From contig JAFPBO010000036.1 in NCBI GenBank assembly GCA_017390475.1, positions 1-64,000 of the forward strand: a DNA stretch of 64,000 nt, written 5' to 3'. The notes under the pieces were generated by a model. That model had not been told where the DNA came from, ran no database searches, and saw nothing but the letters and a program-made list of their open reading frames with translations. Made by a program: the position numbers and the translations under genes. Positions 25,813-35,266 of the stretch are shown one piece after another (position 1 is the stretch's first letter; each line of letters opens with the position of its first letter). The DNA is from Loktanella sp. (GTDB lineage Bacteria; Pseudomonadota; Alphaproteobacteria; Rhodobacterales; Rhodobacteraceae).

Positions 25813-27309
25813 ATGGCCTATGTTCTGGGGCTGGATGCCGGTTCAACCGTCGTCAAGGCTGCGTGTTTTCATACCGATGGCAGATTGGTGTCGGTGGCGT
25901 CGCAGCGTACACCGCTGCTGCGATCCGGTGCCGGGCGGGTCGAGGCGGACCCGGAACTCTGTTGGCAGGCGACCTGCGCCGTTTTGCGCGAGGCAGTGGC
26001 GCGCAGTGGCGTGGCCTCGGATCAGATCATCGGGCTGGGCATCACTGCGGCGATGGTGGGGCTGTGGCTGCTGGATGAAAACGGCGCCCCGCTGCGCCCT
26101 GGCATCAATTGGGAAGACAGCCGCAGCCAGCCGATGCTGGACCGGATGATCGCGGCACAGCCCGGGCTGATGTCGGATATCTTTGCGGTTTCGGGGTCGG
26201 TTATGCAACAAGGCTGCACCTTGCCGCTGCTTGCTACATTGGCGCAGGAAGAACCGGCGATTGTGGCCCGGGCCAGCGCCGCAGTGTCGTATAAGGACTT
26301 TCTGCGCGCCCGTCTGACCGGGGTGATCGCCATCGACCGGACCGAGGCTGCCGTGGCCCCCGGCGATGCAGCCGCACAAAGCGGCAGCGACAAGATACGC
26401 CGTCTGTTCGGGCTGGATCATCTGGCGCATCTGTTCCCCAGTCCATCGGACAGCACCGATCACGCTGGACAACTGACGGCAGAGGCCGCCGCCGTGACTG
26501 GTCTGCCCGTGGGTCTGCCGGTGGCGGTCGGTGCTGGCGATGTGCCCGCGACGGTGATCGGGGCCGGGGGGCTGCTGGCGGGATCGGCAACGGCGGTACT
26601 GGGCACCACCTGCATGGTGGGCCGGGTATCGGACGGGCCGGTGTTCACCCCGGTTGATCTCGGGCTATTGTTTTCGCTGCCCGGGCAGATGTGGTATCGG
26701 GCGATGGTAAATGTGGCGGGGACTCTGAACCTTGACTGGGCGATGCAGCTGCTGGCGCCTGATCTGGTCGCGGCGCCGGATGGGTTTGACCGACTGAATG
26801 CCGAAGTTGCGGCGGTGCCGGTCGGCGCGCGGGGCGTGACCTATCTGCCGTATCTGAGCGAAAGCGGCATCATCGCCCCGGTGGCCGATCCGGCTGCGCG
26901 GGCCCAGTTCGTCGGGTTGGCACCGGGTCATGGGCGTGCGGACTTGCTGCGCGCCGTTTTTGAAGGCGTGGCCTTTGCCATTGCCGATCTGACTGATGCG
27001 CTGGCGCTTGCCCCTGATGCGCAGGTCACGCTGACCGGTGGCGGCAGCAACAGCCATCTGTGGTGTGATATGATTGCGCAGGTTCTGGGTCGCCGTATCG
27101 CGGTGCCGGAAGGGTCTGAATTCGGGGCGCGCGGTGCGGCGATGCTGGCTGCGGTCATGGCGGGCGCGCATCCGGATATCGCGACAGCCAGCCTGGGATT
27201 GCGGCAATTGGGTGCGCGGGTTCATACGCCGACGCCCGGTCAGAATGCAGCCTGGCAAGAGGCACGTGGCCGGTTTGCTGCGCATCGAAAGGCTCTTTTG
27301 GGCCGCTGA
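25813..27309 (+). CDS. FGGY-family carbohydrate kinase (xylulokinase-like)
   Basis: Sugar kinase of 498 residues. The N-terminal phosphate-binding LGLDAGSTVVKAA (about 4-16), a GINWEDSRS substrate loop (about 97-105) and the second ATP loop LTGGGSNSHLWCDMIAQ (about 405-421) give a clear FGGY protein, closest in pattern to xylulokinases. It lies between the HipA-like gene and the amino-sugar operon without overlapping either, so its sugar is uncertain: a ketose from the epimerase operon is possible. It ends 90 bp before the GntR gene. Confidence 0.85.
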   Translation: MAYVLGLDAGSTVVKAACFHTDGRLVSVASQRTPLLRSGAGRVEADPELCWQATCAVLREAVARSGVASDQIIGLGITAAMVGLWLLDENGAPLRPGINWEDSRSQPMLDRMIAAQPGLMSDIFAVSGSVMQQGCTLPLLATLAQEEPAIVARASAAVSYKDFLRARLTGVIAIDRTEAAVAPGDAAAQSGSDKIRRLFGLDHLAHLFPSPSDSTDHAGQLTAEAAAVTGLPVGLPVAVGAGDVPATVIGAGGLLAGSATAVLGTTCMVGRVSDGPVFTPVDLGLLFSLPGQMWYRAMVNVAGTLNLDWAMQLLAPDLVAAPDGFDRLNAEVAAVPVGARGVTYLPYLSESGIIAPVADPAARAQFVGLAPGHGRADLLRAVFEGVAFAIADLTDALALAPDAQVTLTGGGSNSHLWCDMIAQVLGRRIAVPEGSEFGARGAAMLAAVMAGAHPDIATASLGLRQLGARVHTPTPGQNAAWQEARGRFAAHRKALLGR

Positions 27310-27376
27310 ACCACTTCTTTGTCATGGCATCCAGAAAAATCCATGCAGGGGAAAGAAAGATGCTTGCAGTTTTTAA

Positions 27377-27392
27377 ATTGGTAGGTACCAAT
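27377..27392. promoter_or_regulatory. GntR-type operator of the amino-sugar operon
   Basis: ATTGGTA (27377-27383) and TACCAAT (27386-27392) form a perfect 7-bp inverted repeat with a 2-bp gap, only 6 bp before the regulator's start codon. The TGGT/ACCA core resembles operators of NagR/DasR-type HutC-family regulators. Confidence 0.75.
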
Positions 27393-27398
27393 ATTTAA

Positions 27399-28145
27399 AT
27401 GGACAGGACCGATCAACCGACTTTGCCCCGCTACCTAGCCGTGGCCCGCGATATCGAGGCGGATATCCGCGCCGGGCGGCTGACCGATGGTGAACGCTTG
27501 CCGTCGGAACGTGACATGGCCCGCGACCGGCAGATCAGCCGGACCACCGCCCGGCTGGCGATCCAGCAGCTGACCCAACGCGGATTGCTGGAGGCGCAGG
27601 TGGGCCGGGGGACTTTTGTCCGGTCAGGGGCAATTCAGCAGGTGTTGACCACGCTGACGGGTTTTTCCGAAGAGATGGAACGTCAGGGGCGCGAAACCGC
27701 ATCCATCGTGATCGAGGCGGCAACCCGCGTGGCAGAGCCGGAGATCGCGATCGCGCTTGGCCTGGCGCAGGGCGTTTTGGTGCATCGTCTGACGCGGGTC
27801 CGGCTGGTGGACGGGGCCCCGGTCGCGATTGAGATCAGCGAAATAGACGCAGCGGTCACGCCCGGATTTTTTGACGGCGCCGATTTCAGCAGACAATCGA
27901 CCTATGCCTTTCTGCGCGAACGGTTCGGCATTGTGCCGACCAGTGCCGAACAGACGCTGGAGGCCGCCGCCGCAGAAGGTGAAACCGCGCATCGGCTGGG
28001 CCTGCCCGAAGGCGCGCCGATCCTGCGCCTGACCCGCCTGACCCGCGATGCCGATGGCCGCGCGTTTGAATTTGTCCGTTCACTGTACCGGGGTGACGCA
28101 TTCAACATGAAGGTTCACCTGACACTGGAGCATCCGAGCCAATGA
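27399..28145 (+). CDS. GntR/HutC-family regulator with UTRA domain (NagR-like)
   Basis: Regulator of 248 residues. Winged helix at about 10-75 (LPSERDMARDRQISRTTARL contains the recognition region), then a UTRA ligand domain (about 95-245) with PVAIEISEIDA and ILRLTRLTRDADG. It is the first gene of the amino-sugar operon and overlaps the SIS gene by ATGA, so it controls its own operon, probably responding to glucosamine-6-phosphate or GlcNAc-6-phosphate as NagR does. The palindrome just upstream is its likely operator. Confidence 0.87.
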   Translation: MDRTDQPTLPRYLAVARDIEADIRAGRLTDGERLPSERDMARDRQISRTTARLAIQQLTQRGLLEAQVGRGTFVRSGAIQQVLTTLTGFSEEMERQGRETASIVIEAATRVAEPEIAIALGLAQGVLVHRLTRVRLVDGAPVAIEISEIDAAVTPGFFDGADFSRQSTYAFLRERFGIVPTSAEQTLEAAAAEGETAHRLGLPEGAPILRLTRLTRDADGRAFEFVRSLYRGDAFNMKVHLTLEHPSQ

Positions 28146-28873
28146 CTGGGGCCAATACCTATCTGTCGCTGTTGGGCGATTATCTTGACCGGCTCCAAAG
28201 TGGCGAGACCGCCGCAGCGATTCAATCTGCGGCCAGCGCTGTGATACAGGCGGCGCGCGCTGACCGGCAGTTGTTTGTCTTTGGTACGGGGCATTCGCAT
28301 ATGCTGGCCGAAGAAGTGCTGTATCGCGCCGGTGGGCTGGCCTGTGCAGTGCCGATCCTGTCGGCGGCTACCATGCTGCATGAGGGCGCGGTGTCGGGAT
28401 CAGCGCTGGAACGGACCGAAGGGCTGGTTGCACCGATTATCGGCCGCTACGGGCTGGGTGCGGGCGATGTGCTGATGGTGATATCCAACAGCGGCGTTAA
28501 CGCGGCCCCGCTTGAAGCAGCACGTGCCGGGCGCGCTGAGGGGGCGACCATTATCGCGCTGACATCGCTGGCCTATTCGACATCTGCCGCGCAGGGTGGA
28601 ACCCGGCTGGCCGATCTGGCCGATATCGTGATCGACAACGGGATAGAAGCGGGCGATGCGATCACGGCGCTGCCCGGGTCTGATTTGCGGGCGGGGCCTG
28701 CCTCGACCGTTGTCGGGGCGGCTATCGTCAATGCCATCGTTGTCGAAGTTGCCCATGCCCTTGCCAAGGACGGCGATCCGCCGGTGTTTCGCAGCGCCAA
28801 TATGGCGGGCGCAAAAGAAAATAACGCGCGGCTTGTTGCCCGCTTCCGCGACCGCAATCCGCATTTGAGATAA
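28142..28873 (+). CDS. SIS-domain sugar-phosphate protein
   Basis: A 243-residue SIS-domain protein. The FVFGTGHSHMLAEEVLYRAGG segment is the phosphosugar-binding part, and VISNSGVNAAPLEAARAGR the second. In related operons such proteins act as sugar-phosphate isomerases or as handlers of amino-sugar phosphates. It sits between the UTRA regulator and the ABC importer, so a phosphorylated amino sugar is the likely substrate. The exact reaction cannot be read from the sequence. Confidence 0.8.
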   Translation: MTGANTYLSLLGDYLDRLQSGETAAAIQSAASAVIQAARADRQLFVFGTGHSHMLAEEVLYRAGGLACAVPILSAATMLHEGAVSGSALERTEGLVAPIIGRYGLGAGDVLMVISNSGVNAAPLEAARAGRAEGATIIALTSLAYSTSAAQGGTRLADLADIVIDNGIEAGDAITALPGSDLRAGPASTVVGAAIVNAIVVEVAHALAKDGDPPVFRSANMAGAKENNARLVARFRDRNPHLR

Positions 28874-28921
28874 TACCAAGGGCCAGCAAGAGCCCCCATC
28901 CCAACGCAGAGAGGAAAGACA

Positions 28922-30205
28922 ATGATGACCTACCGGAAACATTATTTACTTGCCACCATCGCATCTGCCACGTTGCTGCCATTTGCCGCTGCGGCACAGA
29001 CCGAACTGACGCTGTGGCATATGGAACAGCCGCCCCACCGGGTGGAACGCGTACAGATGCTGCTGGACGAATTCAACGCAAGCCATCCAGAGATTCAGGT
29101 CCGCCAGGAACCCCAGAACTGGGGCGAGGTCTATGCTAAGGCCCCGGCTGCGCTGGCGGCCGGGATCGGCCCGGACCTGCTGTTCGCGATCCCAGATTTC
29201 ACCCCGGTCCTGAAGGATATGGGCGCGCTAAGCAATATCAGCGATTTCGTGGCAGAGCTGGATGAAGCCCATGATTTCATCCCATCGGCTGTCGAAGCTT
29301 ATTCCTATGATGACGGCGTCTGGGCCGTGCCGTTGTACAATATGTCGATGAACCTTTGGTACCGTCCATCGGTGCTGGAGGCTGCCGGGATCGCGGTGCC
29401 GCAGACATGGGATGACTGGCAGGCCGCCGCTGCAGCGCTGACCGGGGACGGCAGCTATGGCATGGGTCTGCCCGCAAACAAGCAGCTGTATACGGACCAG
29501 ACAGTCTATTCTGTCATGGTGAATGGCGACGCGGCCGAGATTTACAATGCCGACGGTACATTGCGTTTCGATAATCCGCAGACGGTCGAGGCTTACCGTT
29601 TCTATAACGACATGTTGCAATATTCGCCGCCGGATGCCCCTTCCTGGACCTGGGGTGAGGCTGAAGCCTGTTTTGCATCGCAGGCTTGCGGTATGATCAT
29701 GCAATTCTCGGTCATTTCAACCTATGAAACCCAGGCTGGTGGCGATGCAGATGATCTGGGTGTGGCACCTATCCCGTCGCAGTCCGGTGATGAGCATAAT
29801 GCCATCGCCTATGCCAATGCCGTTATGCTTCTGAGCCGCGATGAGGAAAAGACTGAAGCGTCGAAAACCTTTGTACGCTGGTTGTTGCAGCCTGAAAACT
29901 ATGGACGGTTTCTGAATATGGAACCCGGCCTGTTCATGCCAGTCACCGCCGATGGGGCCGAGGCAGAAAGTTTCTGGTCTGATCCGATTGTCGAAAAATA
30001 CCGCAGCCAGATCGAAACGGTGATCGACAATTCGCAAAATGGGATGTTGTTCGGTTTCACCTCTGGGCGCGTTTTCCCGGCAATCGGTGCGATTTCGGCG
30101 CAGAACGTGCTGGCAGAGACGCTGCAGACCGTTGCGATTTCCGGCGTTGATCCGGCGCAGGCCGTGGCTGATGGGCAGACCCGGATGCAGCAGCTGACCG
30201 AATGA
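28922..30205 (+). CDS. Extracellular solute-binding protein, family 1 (amino sugar/oligosaccharide)
   Basis: Binding protein of a CUT1-type ABC importer, 427 residues with a signal peptide (MMTYRKHYLLATIASAT to AAAQ, cleavage about residue 25). ELTLWHMEQPPHR follows the cleavage site, and AVPLYNMSMNLWYRPSVLEAAGI (about 131-153) is the family's sugar-site region. GAGAGGAAAG precedes the start. The position between the SIS protein and NagB/NagA suggests GlcNAc, chitobiose or another amino sugar. Confidence 0.88.
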   Translation: MMTYRKHYLLATIASATLLPFAAAAQTELTLWHMEQPPHRVERVQMLLDEFNASHPEIQVRQEPQNWGEVYAKAPAALAAGIGPDLLFAIPDFTPVLKDMGALSNISDFVAELDEAHDFIPSAVEAYSYDDGVWAVPLYNMSMNLWYRPSVLEAAGIAVPQTWDDWQAAAAALTGDGSYGMGLPANKQLYTDQTVYSVMVNGDAAEIYNADGTLRFDNPQTVEAYRFYNDMLQYSPPDAPSWTWGEAEACFASQACGMIMQFSVISTYETQAGGDADDLGVAPIPSQSGDEHNAIAYANAVMLLSRDEEKTEASKTFVRWLLQPENYGRFLNMEPGLFMPVTADGAEAESFWSDPIVEKYRSQIETVIDNSQNGMLFGFTSGRVFPAIGAISAQNVLAETLQTVAISGVDPAQAVADGQTRMQQLTE

Positions 30206-30224
30206 ACTGATCGGAGCCGGGGCC

Positions 30225-31103
30225 ATGAAATCGCCAAAGAATATCCTTCCTTTTGCATTCATCGCCCCGGCCATTTTGTTCCTGTCGGCGCTGCTGATCT
30301 GGCCATTGGTGCAGGCGGTCATTCTGTCGCTGCAGGATGTCCGGTCTGTCGGCACATCAGGCAGCTGGGTTGGACTGGCCAATTACCGCAAGCTGTTGAC
30401 CAGTCCGATGTTCTGGGATTCCGCCTGGCTTAGCCTGGTGTGGGTTCTGACCAATGCCGTCTTGCAGACGCTGCTGGCGCTGGGGGCCGCATTGGCGCTG
30501 AACCAGTCCTTCCCCGGAGTGCGGATCGCCCGGACCTGGATCGTGCTGACATGGATCATTCCGACTGTCGTCGTGGTGATGATCTGGCGCTGGCTGTTTT
30601 CGACATCTGGCGGCATCGTTATTCCGGTGCTGATGCAGACCGGGGTGATTGATCAGCCGGTTGGCTTTTTCGCGCAGCCCAACATGGCTTTTGCCACGCT
30701 GGTATTCATCAATTCATGGCGGTGGTTTCCGTTCATCACCCTGATGATGCTGGCGGGGCTGACCCGGATCCCGCGTGATCTGTATGAGGCGGCGCGGATT
30801 GATGGGGCAGGCGCGTGGAAACGGTTCACGCGGATCACCTGGCCGCTGCTGGCACCGACGCTGGGTGTCTTGCTGGTGATCGGCACATTGCTGAGCTTCA
30901 ATGTCTTTGACATCATCTGGCTGTTGACCGCTGGCGGTCCGGCAGGTGGCAGCCGCACCCTGCCGGTCTTGATCTATGAAACCGCGTTCAAATCTTACCG
31001 GATGTCCGAAGCCGCGGCGATTGCGGTGATGGCAACCCTGTTCCTGATGGCCTTTGCGGTGATCGCGACCCGCTGGCTGGCCCGTCCGCCGGAGGCAAGA
31101 TGA
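30225..31103 (+). CDS. ABC sugar permease 1 (CUT1, MalF type)
   Basis: Membrane permease of 292 residues with about six hydrophobic segments. The EAA loop reads DLYEAARIDGAGAWKRFTRITWPLLAP (about 184-210), the docking site for the ATPase. The gene starts 19 bp after the binding protein and overlaps permease 2 by ATGA. Probably pairs with permease 2. Confidence 0.9.
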   Translation: MKSPKNILPFAFIAPAILFLSALLIWPLVQAVILSLQDVRSVGTSGSWVGLANYRKLLTSPMFWDSAWLSLVWVLTNAVLQTLLALGAALALNQSFPGVRIARTWIVLTWIIPTVVVVMIWRWLFSTSGGIVIPVLMQTGVIDQPVGFFAQPNMAFATLVFINSWRWFPFITLMMLAGLTRIPRDLYEAARIDGAGAWKRFTRITWPLLAPTLGVLLVIGTLLSFNVFDIIWLLTAGGPAGGSRTLPVLIYETAFKSYRMSEAAAIAVMATLFLMAFAVIATRWLARPPEAR

Positions 31104-31927
31104 AACGTCCCTTGCGCTGGAACCTGATACTTGTCGCGGTGCTGCTGTTGCTGGTCGCGCTGATTGCGCTGCCGTTCTGGTTCGTGCTGACCGGATCGAT
31201 CAAAGCTCCCGCCGAGATCATTGCCCGCGAACCCACGCTGGTGCCGCAAAGCTTTACGCTGGAACATTATGTCAAGCTGCTGGCCGCATCCGACTATCCG
31301 CTTTACATGATGAACAGTCTTATCGTGGCCTCTGTGTCGACAGTGCTGACGCTGGCCCTGGCGATCCCGGCGGGCTATGCATTTTTTCGCATGTCCTTTC
31401 GCGGTCGCGAGACATTGTATCGCGCGATCCTGTTGGCCTATGCGTTTCCATCCATCGTGATCCTGATCCCGTTGTTCGGGATTTTTGCCAAACTTGGGCT
31501 GGTGGACAGCCGTGTTGCGCTGGTGCTGGTGAATGTGGCGTTTTCGCTACCTTTTGCGATCTGGCTGCTGCGGTCGTTTTTCGCAGGTATTCCTACCGAG
31601 ATTGAAGAGGCCGCGCGGCTGGATGGCGGTGCCCCGTTCACGGTGCTGCGTCGGATCATGATCCCACTGGCGGCACCGGGCATTGCCGCCGTCGCGGTCT
31701 TTGCCTTCGTCACCGCCTGGACGGAATATGTTTTTGCCTCGGTGATGATCCTGTCGGATGCGAAACGTACTGTGCCGGTCGGGTTTTCGGGGATCATTGG
31801 GCAATATCAGATCGACTGGGGTTTGCTTTTGGCGGGGGCAAGCCTGTCGATCCTGCCAGTGGTGATCCTGTTTGCCTTTGTCGGGCGCTGGTTTGTGGCA
31901 GGGTTGACCGAGGGCGCAGTGAAATGA
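31100..31927 (+). CDS. ABC sugar permease 2 (CUT1, MalG type)
   Basis: Membrane permease of 275 residues. It has six hydrophobic segments and an EAA loop, EIEEAARLDGGAPFTVLRRIMIPLAAPG (about 171-198). The periplasmic loop between the first two segments (SIKAPAEIIAREPTLVPQS) is typical of MalG-like proteins. It overlaps permease 1 by ATGA and is followed after 12 bp by the ATPase gene. Confidence 0.9.
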   Translation: MKRPLRWNLILVAVLLLLVALIALPFWFVLTGSIKAPAEIIAREPTLVPQSFTLEHYVKLLAASDYPLYMMNSLIVASVSTVLTLALAIPAGYAFFRMSFRGRETLYRAILLAYAFPSIVILIPLFGIFAKLGLVDSRVALVLVNVAFSLPFAIWLLRSFFAGIPTEIEEAARLDGGAPFTVLRRIMIPLAAPGIAAVAVFAFVTAWTEYVFASVMILSDAKRTVPVGFSGIIGQYQIDWGLLLAGASLSILPVVILFAFVGRWFVAGLTEGAVK

Positions 31928-31939
31928 GAAAGGTCCAAG

Positions 31940-33028
31940 ATGGGTAACGTGACATTGCGCGGCTTGCGCAAATCCTTTGACAAAACCGAAGTGATCCCGC
32001 CATTGGATCTGTCGATCAATCCGGGTGAATTCGTCGTTTTTGTCGGACCGTCGGGCTGTGGTAAATCCACCTTGCTGCGGTTGATTGCGGGGCTGGAGGC
32101 ACCGTCCGGTGGCACGATAGAGATTGCCGGACGCGATGTCACAACAGCTGAACCCGCCGACCGGGGGCTGGCGATGGTGTTCCAGACCTATGCGCTTTAT
32201 CCGCATATGAATGTGGCCGACAATATGGCCTTTGGGCTGGAAATGGCCAAGGTGCCCAAAGCCGGGCGCGATGCTGCCGTGCAGCGGGCCGCCGAAATCT
32301 TGCAGATTACCGACCTGTTGCACCGCAAACCGCGCGAGTTGTCCGGGGGGCAGCGGCAACGTGTGGCGATTGGCCGTGCCATCGTGCGTGAACCGGTGCT
32401 GTTCCTGTTCGACGAACCTTTGTCAAATCTTGATGCCGAATTACGGGTGCAGATGCGGCTTGAGATCGCCCGCCTGCATGCACGGCTGGCAGCGACGATG
32501 ATCTATGTCACCCACGACCAGACCGAAGCGATGACCATGGCTGACCGGATCGTGGTGCTGCGCAAAGGGCTGATTGAACAGGTCGGTCGCCCGGCTGATC
32601 TGTACCGTGACCCCGACAATATTTTCGTCGCCGGTTTCATCGGCAGCCCGCGGATGAATTTTCTGCCTGCACGGATCACTGGATATGGTTCGGACGACAC
32701 TGCGCTGGTCGATGTGCCACGACTGGGCCTGACCGGGCTTTCGGTACCGCTGCGCCATGTCGGAAAGGACCTGCCTGCCGATGTCACGCTTGGCTTGCGG
32801 CCCGAAGATTTCATGACCCCCGCCGAGGGCGATCAGCAGCTTGCGCTGACGGCGCAGGTTGTCGAAAATCTGGGCGGGACGGTCTATATCTATGCAGATG
32901 TCGGCGGTGATGATCCCGTCGTGGCCGAAGTGCCGCGCCGTGAACTGCCCGCGGTCGGCGACAATGTTCCGGTCGGGGTGCGCGGCGCGGATTGTTTCGT
33001 TTTCGGTGCGGATGGGGCCCGGCTCTGA
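31940..33028 (+). CDS. ABC transporter ATP-binding protein (UgpC/MsmK type)
   Basis: Single-domain sugar-importer ATPase of 362 residues. Walker A GPSGCGKST (about 34-42), the signature LSGGQRQRVAIGRAI (about 134-148), Walker B FLFDEPLSNLD and a switch histidine in VTHDQTEA. The C-terminal TOBE/OB region (about 235-362) is of normal length. The stop codon overlaps the nagB start (TGATG), tying uptake to catabolism in one transcript. Confidence 0.92.
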   Translation: MGNVTLRGLRKSFDKTEVIPPLDLSINPGEFVVFVGPSGCGKSTLLRLIAGLEAPSGGTIEIAGRDVTTAEPADRGLAMVFQTYALYPHMNVADNMAFGLEMAKVPKAGRDAAVQRAAEILQITDLLHRKPRELSGGQRQRVAIGRAIVREPVLFLFDEPLSNLDAELRVQMRLEIARLHARLAATMIYVTHDQTEAMTMADRIVVLRKGLIEQVGRPADLYRDPDNIFVAGFIGSPRMNFLPARITGYGSDDTALVDVPRLGLTGLSVPLRHVGKDLPADVTLGLRPEDFMTPAEGDQQLALTAQVVENLGGTVYIYADVGGDDPVVAEVPRRELPAVGDNVPVGVRGADCFVFGADGARL

Positions 33029-33807
33029 TGCGCGTATTGATCTGCGAAGATGGGGCAGCGGCGGCGCAACGCACGGCTGATATCCTGTGCGCCAGTGTTG
33101 CCAACCGGCCTGATGCTGTGCTTGGGCTTGCTACCGGTGGCACGATGGAACCTGTCTATGCTGTATTGCGCAACCGGATCGCGGCGGGTTCGCTGGATCT
33201 GTCGGGTGTGACCACATTCAACCTTGATGAATATGTCGGCCTGGCTGTGACCCATCCGCAAAGTTACCGCGCGACGATGCAGCGGCTGTTGTTTGATGCC
33301 GCAGGATTACCCCCGGCCCGCTGTCACTTGCCTGACGGCAGCGCCGCCGACCCGGTCGCAGAGGCGCGGGCTTATGAGGCGGCGATCGAGGCGGCGGGCG
33401 GGATTGACCTGCAATTGCTGGGTATCGGACATAACGGCCATATCGGATTTAACGAACCGACATCCAGCCTTGGGTCGCGCACGAGGGTGAAAACCCTGAC
33501 CGGGGAAACCCGCCGTGCCAATGCACGGTTCTTTGGCCCGGATGAGGAGGCACCGCAATTCGCCATCACCATGGGGATCAAAACGGTACTGGAAACCCGT
33601 GCCTGTGTCCTGCTGGCGACCGGGCCGAGAAAAGCTGCGGTCGTGGCCGCCGCCATCGAGGGGCCGCTGGCCGCTGCCTGCCCGGCCTCGGCGCTGCAAT
33701 TGCACCCCCAGGCGACATTCGTCCTTGATCCTGCAGCGGCGGCAGGGCTTAAGCTGCGCGATTATTACGAAACGGTGCATCCCGGCGGCGGCGAGGCCCG
33801 ACTGTGA
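33028..33807 (+). CDS. nagB: Glucosamine-6-phosphate deaminase
   Basis: Converts glucosamine-6-phosphate to fructose-6-phosphate and ammonia. The 259-residue protein has GLATGGTMEPVYAVL (phosphate loop, about 35-49), FNLDEYVGL with the catalytic aspartate (about 70-78) and GIGHNGHIGFNEP (about 134-146) with the ring-opening histidine. The start is the ATG at 33028, overlapping the ATPase stop; a longer frame upstream lies within the ATPase gene. It overlaps nagA by ATGA. Confidence 0.94.
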   Translation: MRVLICEDGAAAAQRTADILCASVANRPDAVLGLATGGTMEPVYAVLRNRIAAGSLDLSGVTTFNLDEYVGLAVTHPQSYRATMQRLLFDAAGLPPARCHLPDGSAADPVAEARAYEAAIEAAGGIDLQLLGIGHNGHIGFNEPTSSLGSRTRVKTLTGETRRANARFFGPDEEAPQFAITMGIKTVLETRACVLLATGPRKAAVVAAAIEGPLAAACPASALQLHPQATFVLDPAAAAGLKLRDYYETVHPGGGEARL

Positions 33808-34931
33808 CCGTCCGTTTCATTCATGCAGATGTCCTTTACGATGGTAGCGGGGCTGCGCCGCGCCGCGATTGTCTGATTGAAATCCGCGAGGGACGTATCC
33901 GCAGCGTAACCCGTGCTGCCGCACCGAAAGGCGCAAGGCGGGTCGAGATTGCGGCCCCCGGCTTTATTGATCTGCAGATCAACGGTGCCGCTGACGTTCA
34001 GTTCAATGACGACCCTTCGGTCGCGGCGCTGACCCGGATCGCGGAAGGGGCCCGCCGGGGTGGCACGACTCATCTGTTGCCAACCTTCATCACCGCAGCG
34101 GATGACGCCTATCGTCAGGCGCTGCATGCTGTGCGCGAGGCGCTGGCGCAAAAAGTGCCGGGCGTACTGGGCCTACATCTTGAAGGGCCGTTCCTATCGC
34201 CACACCGGCCAGGCATTCACCCGGCAGCCGCCATTCGCCCTGCAACGGCGACCGATCTTGCCGCGCTGGAACAGGCGGACATTCCGCTGCTGCTGACACT
34301 GGCCCCAGAAGAACACCCCGCCGGGACGGTTCAGCGGCTGACGGACGCGGGGGTGGTGGTTTTTGTCGGCCATAGCGTGGCGACCGCACAAGAGTTGAAC
34401 GCCGCAGTTGCAGAAGGCCTGCGCGGGGTCACCCATCTATGGAATGCAATGCCGCCGCCACAGGGCCGGGCACCCGGGATCGTCGGCCGGGTGCTGACAC
34501 ATCCGCAATTATTCGCGGGGATCATCGCCGATGGATACCATGTCGATCCGCTGAACCTAACCCTCGCCGCCAGAATGATGCCTGACCGGTTGTTTCTTGT
34601 CAGCGATGCAATGCGGACATTTGCAGGCAAGGTCACGGCGTTTGATCTGATGGGCACCGATGTCAGGCTTTGTGATGGCAGGCTGACAGGGCCTGACGGA
34701 ACGCTTGCCGGTGCGCATCTGGGGATGGATCAGGCGGTGCGGGTGATGGTCAAGGCTGCGGGGATCAGCCCACAAATGGCGCTGATCATGGCGAGCACCA
34801 CACCGGCGCGGGTTATGGGGCTGGACAGAGAGCTGGGGCGCATTGCGGCTGGGTTTCGCGCCAGCCTGACCTTTCTAAGCGCGGATTTCAGGGCGCAGGG
34901 TGGCATGGTTGACGGGATCGCCTTTGGCTGA
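33804..34931 (+). CDS. nagA: N-acetylglucosamine-6-phosphate deacetylase
   Basis: Removes the acetyl group from GlcNAc-6-phosphate, feeding NagB. The 375-residue amidohydrolase has the N-terminal GFIDLQINGA segment (about 52-61), LHLEGPFLSPHRPG with the metal-binding glutamate (about 126-139), GHSVATAQELNAAV and THLWNAMPP with the metal histidines, and LVSDAMRTF with the catalytic aspartate (about 267-275). It is the last gene of the operon. No GlcNAc kinase of the ROK type is present in the window. Confidence 0.93.
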   Translation: MTVRFIHADVLYDGSGAAPRRDCLIEIREGRIRSVTRAAAPKGARRVEIAAPGFIDLQINGAADVQFNDDPSVAALTRIAEGARRGGTTHLLPTFITAADDAYRQALHAVREALAQKVPGVLGLHLEGPFLSPHRPGIHPAAAIRPATATDLAALEQADIPLLLTLAPEEHPAGTVQRLTDAGVVVFVGHSVATAQELNAAVAEGLRGVTHLWNAMPPPQGRAPGIVGRVLTHPQLFAGIIADGYHVDPLNLTLAARMMPDRLFLVSDAMRTFAGKVTAFDLMGTDVRLCDGRLTGPDGTLAGAHLGMDQAVRVMVKAAGISPQMALIMASTTPARVMGLDRELGRIAAGFRASLTFLSADFRAQGGMVDGIAFG

Positions 34932-35266
34932 CGGACATCTGCGGTCGGGGTCCGTGTGGAATTCCCTTGTTTGGCAGGCGTAGCTGTCCCGGGTCCGGAT
35001 TTCGGTGCTTTTTCCTTTCGCGGGTTCAGGTCACACCATCCGTTATTTTCCTGCTTTGTTGAAACTGGCCAGATCATCGGGGCAACTACAAAGGTCGCTA
35101 GTGGTTGATGCACCCCACCGCCAAGGGTAATGTTTCCAGGATTTTAGAGCAAAGAGATGGGATGAATAATGGCACTTCTCCGGCGATTGGACCGCAGCGG
35201 AAACAAGAGTGAAATGTTATTGGCAACGCATAATTTCTATCAAATCCGGATCAACGAGGTGTTGGT
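34932..35266. other. Spacer between nagA and the AraD1-like gene
   Basis: About 335 bases without a supported gene. ACGGAC and GTCCGT near 34932-34957 could form a short stem after nagA but no T-run follows. The end of the stretch must hold the promoter of the downstream gene; I could not fix convincing -35/-10 boxes. GAGG at about 35254-35257 is a ribosome site for the next gene. Confidence 0.4.
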
